Origin: DASSUW01 sp036257565
GTDB taxonomy: Bacteria; Actinomycetota; Thermoleophilia; Solirubrobacterales; Solirubrobacteraceae
Reading direction: 5' to 3'
DNA: 64,000 bases
Assembly (NCBI GenBank): GCA_036257565.1
Contig: DATAFH010000074.1
Coordinates: 1-64,000 of the forward strand
In this document: piece after piece, positions 60,076 through 64,000 of the stretch
Layout: every line of letters begins with the position of its first letter
Position numbering within the stretch: position 1 is the first letter of the stretch
Notes under the pieces: generated by a model
The model's input: the letters and a program-made list of their open reading frames with translations, nothing else
The model's database searches: none
Told to the model about the DNA's origin: nothing
Position numbers and translations under genes: made by a program

Positions 60076-61763
60076 CGCGCGCCCTCGAGGGCGGCCACGG
60101 CGTCATCGAGCACGCGGAGTTCCTCGGGCCCCGGCGCGGCGCCCGCGAGGCGGTCGTGGAAGCGGGCGGCCTCGGTGTCGAGCAGCTTGCGGGAGCGGGT
60201 GAGGAGGTTCTCGCGTGCCTTGTCGGCCAGCGTCCGCACGGCCTGGTCGCCGAGCAGAGCCTCGAGGACGCGCTGGCCGACCGCGCTCGTGCCGCCGGCC
60301 ACCGCGACCTCGGCCCCGGTCAGCCCGCCCGTCTGCGCGAACACGGCGAGCATGACGACGAGCCCGGCGCCGTTGACGCCGAGCGAGGCGACGCGGGCGG
60401 TCGTGCGCTTGCCGGCCGCCTCGCGGCTGACGAGGTCGAAGACCTCCCCCTGCCAGGCGCGCACCTGGTCGCGCGTGCGTTCGAGGAGGTCGGCGGACGC
60501 GGAGTCCAGCCGCGCCGCGTCCTCGAGCAGCGCCCGCCCGGCCGGCGTGCCGCGCCACGCGGCTGCCGCACGTTCGGCGGCCCGGTCCGCGGCCGCGTGC
60601 ACGACCGCGTCGACGCTCGACTGCACCGCCGCGCGCAGCTCGGCGTCGGCCGGAGGGGCGCCCGTGACGAGCACCCGCACGCGGTCACGCAGCCGCCCGA
60701 GCCGCGACTCCAGTGCGCGCATGAGATCGCCGGTGCCCACGACGTCGTGCCAGCGGGCGAGCACCTCGCCGCGCAGCAGCGCGCCGCTGCGGACCGCCTC
60801 GTCGATCTCCTCGAGGCCGCGCTCGTACGCGCCGTCGACGTCGGCGCGCAGCCGCCCCGCCTCGGCCTCCTGGTCGGCGACGACGTCGCGCACCCCTCCC
60901 ACGCGGGCGGGCAGGCTGTCGAGCGCGCCCGTCAGCGTGCGCCGCACAAGCCCGGCCCGCGCCTGGGCGTCGGCCGCCAGGGCGTCGAGCCACTCGCGCA
61001 CGGGCGCGAGCGCGGCTGCCGGGAGGAACCCCTCCTCGAGCGGCGTCTCCGGCACGACGAGCAGCTCCGCGCCGTCCAGGCCGTGCTCGACCATCATCTC
61101 CCGCAGGTGCGAGGCGACCTCCCCGGCGCCCTCGGGCGGCACCCGATCGAGGACGAGCGATAGCGCGGTGCCGCGGTCGCGTGCCGCGTGGAGCAGCTCC
61201 CACGGCACGGCATCGGCGTAGCGCGCGGCCGTGGTGATGAACAGCCATGCGTCGGCCGCCGCCAGCAGCTGACGCGCCAGCGCGCGGTTGCGCTCGACGA
61301 CCGAGTCGATGTCGGGCGAGTCGAGCAGGGCGAGCCCAGGAGGCAGCGCAGGCGTGGGCACCAGCTGCAGGCCGCCCGGGCCCGCCGGACCGCCGGTCGT
61401 CCGCGGCATGCCGCCGAGCACGCGGTCGTCCTCGAACCACGGCACGTCGTCGGGATGGCAGGCGAGCACGGGTGCGCGCGTGGTGGGGCGCAGTACGCCC
61501 GCGGGGCTGACCTCGCCGCCCACGAGGCTGTTCACGAGGGTCGACTTGCCGGCGCCGGTCGAGCCGCCGACGACCATCAGCAGCGGCGCCTCCATCCGGC
61601 GCAGCCGCGGCAGCAGATAGTCGTCGATCTGGTCGACCAGCTCGCCGCGCGCGTGCCGCGCCCGTTCGGCATCGGGCACGGAGAGGCGCAGCCCGAGGGC
61701 GCGCAGGCGCTCGCTCAGGCGCTCGAGCGCGACGGCGAGGTCGGCGGCTGCCTGGACGCCCAT
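60072..61763 (-). CDS. Dynamin-like GTPase, first gene of the pair
   Basis: 563 residues. G1 VVGGSTGAGKSTLVNSL, G2 LRPTTRAPVLA, G3 LLDSPDIDSV and G4-like LVLDRVPPEG. A helical stalk of ~250 residues ends in a hydrophobic stretch (VNGAGLVVMLAVF) that may insert in the membrane. The fold is dynamin-like (BDLP). ATG 61763 has GAACCT seven bases upstream. Tandem GTPases with one active and one divergent site are typical of membrane-remodelling pairs. Confidence 0.85.
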   Translation of the reverse strand: MGVQAAADLAVALERLSERLRALGLRLSVPDAERARHARGELVDQIDDYLLPRLRRMEAPLLMVVGGSTGAGKSTLVNSLVGGEVSPAGVLRPTTRAPVLACHPDDVPWFEDDRVLGGMPRTTGGPAGPGGLQLVPTPALPPGLALLDSPDIDSVVERNRALARQLLAAADAWLFITTAARYADAVPWELLHAARDRGTALSLVLDRVPPEGAGEVASHLREMMVEHGLDGAELLVVPETPLEEGFLPAAALAPVREWLDALAADAQARAGLVRRTLTGALDSLPARVGGVRDVVADQEAEAGRLRADVDGAYERGLEEIDEAVRSGALLRGEVLARWHDVVGTGDLMRALESRLGRLRDRVRVLVTGAPPADAELRAAVQSSVDAVVHAAADRAAERAAAAWRGTPAGRALLEDAARLDSASADLLERTRDQVRAWQGEVFDLVSREAAGKRTTARVASLGVNGAGLVVMLAVFAQTGGLTGAEVAVAGGTSAVGQRVLEALLGDQAVRTLADKARENLLTRSRKLLDTEAARFHDRLAGAAPGPEELRVLDDAVAALEGAR

Positions 61764-61810
61764 GCTTCCGAGGTTCCCACTTCCGCGCCGCCCGACGCGC
61801 GGCGGAGGCG

Positions 61811-64000
61811 TCAGGCTCGCGCGGCCGCCGACCGGCGGAAGGACGCCGCGTGCCGGCGCCAGCGGTCGCGCTCGGGCGTCAGCTCCGGCTGCCACGGCTT
61901 CACGCGGTCGGCCCAGTGGATCAGGCCGGGCCCGCGAAGCGGGGTGCGGGTCGGCACCACGGCCCATTCCGGCGGGATCGTCGCGCGGTTCGGGCCGACG
62001 AGGTAGTGCAGCGCCTCGACGTCGGTGAGCCCGAACTCCTCCACGAGCGGGAGCGCCTGCCGGATGAAGCCCTCCTCCCGCATGCGCGCGAGGTCGAGGA
62101 CCATGACGTCGGTCGAGAAGGCGTCGAAGTCGAACGCATGCCGGGCGTGGGCGGTGCGGCGCAGCGCGGCCGCCGCCTGCGTGCGGAAGCTGAGCCGGGC
62201 GGCGGCGCCGTGGATGACGCCGAACCCGCTGTTCGCGGAGCCCGGCCGGTCGGGCGCGGCGAGCAGCTGGCCCTCGAGGGCGAGGTCGGCCAGCGCCGCC
62301 ACGTCGGCCGTGGCGATCGCCGGCAGCGGCAGCAGGACCAGGCGGTGGACGTCGGGCAGCAGGTCGGCGAGCAGCAGCCGTGCCATCGCCCGCGGCCGCG
62401 ACGCGGTGCCCTGCGGCGTGCGCAGGTCGACCGCGAGCCCGCCGATCGGGACGTAGCGGTACGCGATCTGCGGGAACCGCTCGGCCAGCCGCCGCTTCAT
62501 CCCGCCCGTGCCGGGCAGCGCGAGGACGGACAGGTCGAGCGGCCGGGAGCTGTGCTCGAGCAGCGAGGAGACGAGCGCCGAGAGGGCGACTCCCCCGCCG
62601 CGGGGGAGGACGACCCCCACATGCACGGGCTCGTCGGGGGCCGGCGGCTCGGCCGGCTCGCGCCGCACGCTCGCCTCGATCGCCTGGGCGACCTGGCCGT
62701 CGATGTCCGCGGCCACCGGGGGCAGCCGGATCTCGCGCCGGCGGTACTCCTCCGCCCGCGCCACGTCGTCGGCGGTGACCTCCCGCCACAGTGCGTAGAC
62801 CTCGTCCTCCGAGCGGCCGCTGAGGATCGCCGTGGACACCTGCCCGAGCTTGTCGACCAGCCCTTTCCGGATCGCGTCGAACTCGCCGTCCGAGATGTCG
62901 ATCAGGCCGTCGAAGCGCACGTCGGCGCGGTTCTTGGGCCGGAAGTCGACGTTCATGCCGATCGAGCGCGTCGGCAGGTAGCAGTGCAGCCGCGAGGTCA
63001 CGACGCCGCTGTGCCGGCGGCGGTACGTCTCGAGCAGCTCGATCCCCTCGTAGACGTTGGCCACGAACGAGCGGCGGCGCACCTCCCCGTCGCTGTGCCG
63101 GTAGGTGATGGCGTCCTCCGGCACGTCGGCCAGCGCGTCGACGTAGGCGACCGGCGCGTCGCTCCCCGGGCCACCCGGGAGGTCGGGGAAGACCGTGTTG
63201 ATCGTCGTCGTCAGGCAGCCGGAGAAGAACGCCGGCACGCCGAGCGAGAGGAGCAGGTGCACGGTCGTCCAGTCGCGGCAGCCGACCGGGCCGTAGCGCT
63301 TGAGGTACTCGACCGCGTCGGGCGTGAGCAGCTCGCGCTTGTTGCAGTGGAACGAGACGAAGATCGGGCGCAGGTTCCGATGCAGCGGGAAGCCGTGGCG
63401 CATCTTGAACAGCGCGTGCATGAACCAGCCGAAGCACAGGACCCACGTGCCCTCGGGGATCTCCTCGTACATCGACGCGTCGCGGTGGACGGTGAGGACC
63501 TCGAGGTCGGCGTCGACGTCGGTGCGCTGGAGCTCTGGCCGCGTCCGCGCCTGGAGCTGGCGCAGCAGGTCGACGAGGTCCTCGCGGCCGTGCAGGCGCA
63601 CGTTCTGGTGGCGGACGAGGTGGCCGAGCGCGGCGATCGTCTGGATGTGGTCGCCGATGTTGGCCGAGGCCTTGCGGGCCGACGGATGCCCGTAGTCCAT
63701 GACCGCGAACGCCGGACGCCCGTTCACCGGCCGCGGCGCGCTGGGCGAGCTGGCCGAGGCGGCCACCCAGGGGCGGAGCCAGTCGCGGTGCACCGCGGCC
63801 CTTGACCACCCGTTGGGGTCCTCGCGGACGTGGCGGTCGAAGATCGCGAACACGTCGCGGGCCAGCTCCTCGGCGCCGAACCCGTAGACGGGCGCGAGGA
63901 TCTCGAACCAGCGCCGGGCGCGAACGCTGTCGGGGTCGTCGGCCACCAGCCGCCGGACCTCCTCGAGTGCTTCGTCGGGTGCGATCGCGAGGCCGGAGCG
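61811..64000 (-). CDS. Polysaccharide pyruvyltransferase / GT8-like fusion (5' partial)
   Basis: At least 729 residues; the frame is open through the right edge, so the start lies outside. About residues 90-400 resemble a CsaB-type polysaccharide pyruvyltransferase (SANIGDHIQTIAALGHLV, KRYGPVGCRDWTT, VTSRLHCYLPTRSIG). The rest resembles a GT8 glycosyltransferase (VGVVLPRGGG, SRPRAMARLLLADLLPDVHRLVLLPLPAI, FDAFSTDVMVLDL), but the DxD position reads PLPA, so metal-dependent transfer is doubtful. It is probably in the cell-envelope polysaccharide pathway and next to the dynamin pair. Confidence 0.78.
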   Translation of the reverse strand, partial: RSGLAIAPDEALEEVRRLVADDPDSVRARRWFEILAPVYGFGAEELARDVFAIFDRHVREDPNGWSRAAVHRDWLRPWVAASASSPSAPRPVNGRPAFAVMDYGHPSARKASANIGDHIQTIAALGHLVRHQNVRLHGREDLVDLLRQLQARTRPELQRTDVDADLEVLTVHRDASMYEEIPEGTWVLCFGWFMHALFKMRHGFPLHRNLRPIFVSFHCNKRELLTPDAVEYLKRYGPVGCRDWTTVHLLLSLGVPAFFSGCLTTTINTVFPDLPGGPGSDAPVAYVDALADVPEDAITYRHSDGEVRRRSFVANVYEGIELLETYRRRHSGVVTSRLHCYLPTRSIGMNVDFRPKNRADVRFDGLIDISDGEFDAIRKGLVDKLGQVSTAILSGRSEDEVYALWREVTADDVARAEEYRRREIRLPPVAADIDGQVAQAIEASVRREPAEPPAPDEPVHVGVVLPRGGGVALSALVSSLLEHSSRPLDLSVLALPGTGGMKRRLAERFPQIAYRYVPIGGLAVDLRTPQGTASRPRAMARLLLADLLPDVHRLVLLPLPAIATADVAALADLALEGQLLAAPDRPGSANSGFGVIHGAAARLSFRTQAAAALRRTAHARHAFDFDAFSTDVMVLDLARMREEGFIRQALPLVEEFGLTDVEALHYLVGPNRATIPPEWAVVPTRTPLRGPGLIHWADRVKPWQPELTPERDRWRRHAASFRRSAAARA

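Noticed and set aside
1..64000. tRNA, rRNA, prophage, transposase or integrase
   Set aside because: No cloverleaf-like sequence was noticed in the short gaps and no transposase, integrase, or phage structural motif was seen in any supported ORF. A tRNAscan or HMM search could confirm.

Overview
The window is a high-GC, gene-dense chromosomal segment with very short intergenic gaps and many GTG starts. I infer an actinobacterium, most plausibly of the Thermoleophilia/Solirubrobacterales type. The grounds are base composition, class II IleRS, FtsH-like and dynamin-like gene content, many c-di-GMP proteins and abundant leaderless start sites. The lineage is inferred from style, not from a marker gene. 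I see no tRNA, rRNA, CRISPR array, insertion sequence or prophage. No intergenic stretch exceeds about 225 bases.

Layout. 1-1084: a 5'-truncated basic-tailed protein. 1094-9939 (minus): one long overlapping operon for tetrapyrrole and cytochrome c biogenesis (precorrin-2 dehydrogenase, MogA-like, CcmA-B-C-D, HemA, HemC, CobA-HemD fusion), ending in an S-adenosylmethionine hydrolase-family gene and birA. 9964-10779: an MpaB/DUF2236 protein. 10745-15984: a complete hydroxyproline degradation cluster (semialdehyde dehydrogenase, FadR-type GntR regulator, DHDPS-family deaminase, two-cysteine epimerase, FAD dehydrogenase) with a TGGT-N3-ACCA operator between divergent promoters. 15995-25175: methyltransferase, RarA, ChrA, M20 hydrolase, DUF1385, compact FtsH and an EAL-GAF-GAF-GGDEF protein. 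25103-30076: lipid kinase, methylmalonyl-CoA epimerase, PAP2, YchF, a degenerate mini-GGDEF, a 5'-3' exonuclease and a MaoC protein. 30301-38075: SpoIID-like protein, TPP enzyme, aldehyde dehydrogenase, PdxH, a broken phosphotransferase gene, metallophosphatase and cupin. 38229-47903: GGDEF/HD-GYP, EamA, FumC, a broken M28 peptidase, HxlR regulator, a hydrolase-fold protein without its triad, MATE and PPK2. 47926-64000: IleRS, thioredoxin, PolX, OtsB, MscL, a hydroxyacid dehydrogenase, YihY, a secreted metallopeptidase, two linked dynamin-like GTPases and a pyruvyltransferase/glycosyltransferase-like fusion cut by the window edge.

Gene organisation shows three recurring rules visible in the bases. 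(1) Operon neighbours overlap by four bases as NTGA. (2) Many first genes have a TANNNT -10 hexamer exactly seven bases before the start codon, as expected of leaderless mRNAs; two divergent pairs share the TA of both hexamers. (3) Five of about thirteen convergent gene pairs end on one shared CTAG, which supplies TAG stops on both strands.

I found no wholly new defence or mobile system. The best leads are the promoter and stop-codon architecture, the GSHH-type IleRS, the pseudoenzymes (hydrolase without Ser/His, GGDLL mini-GGDEF, GT8-like domain without DxD), a 21-codon ORF bridging two genes with four-base overlaps at both ends, and the paired dynamin-like GTPases.
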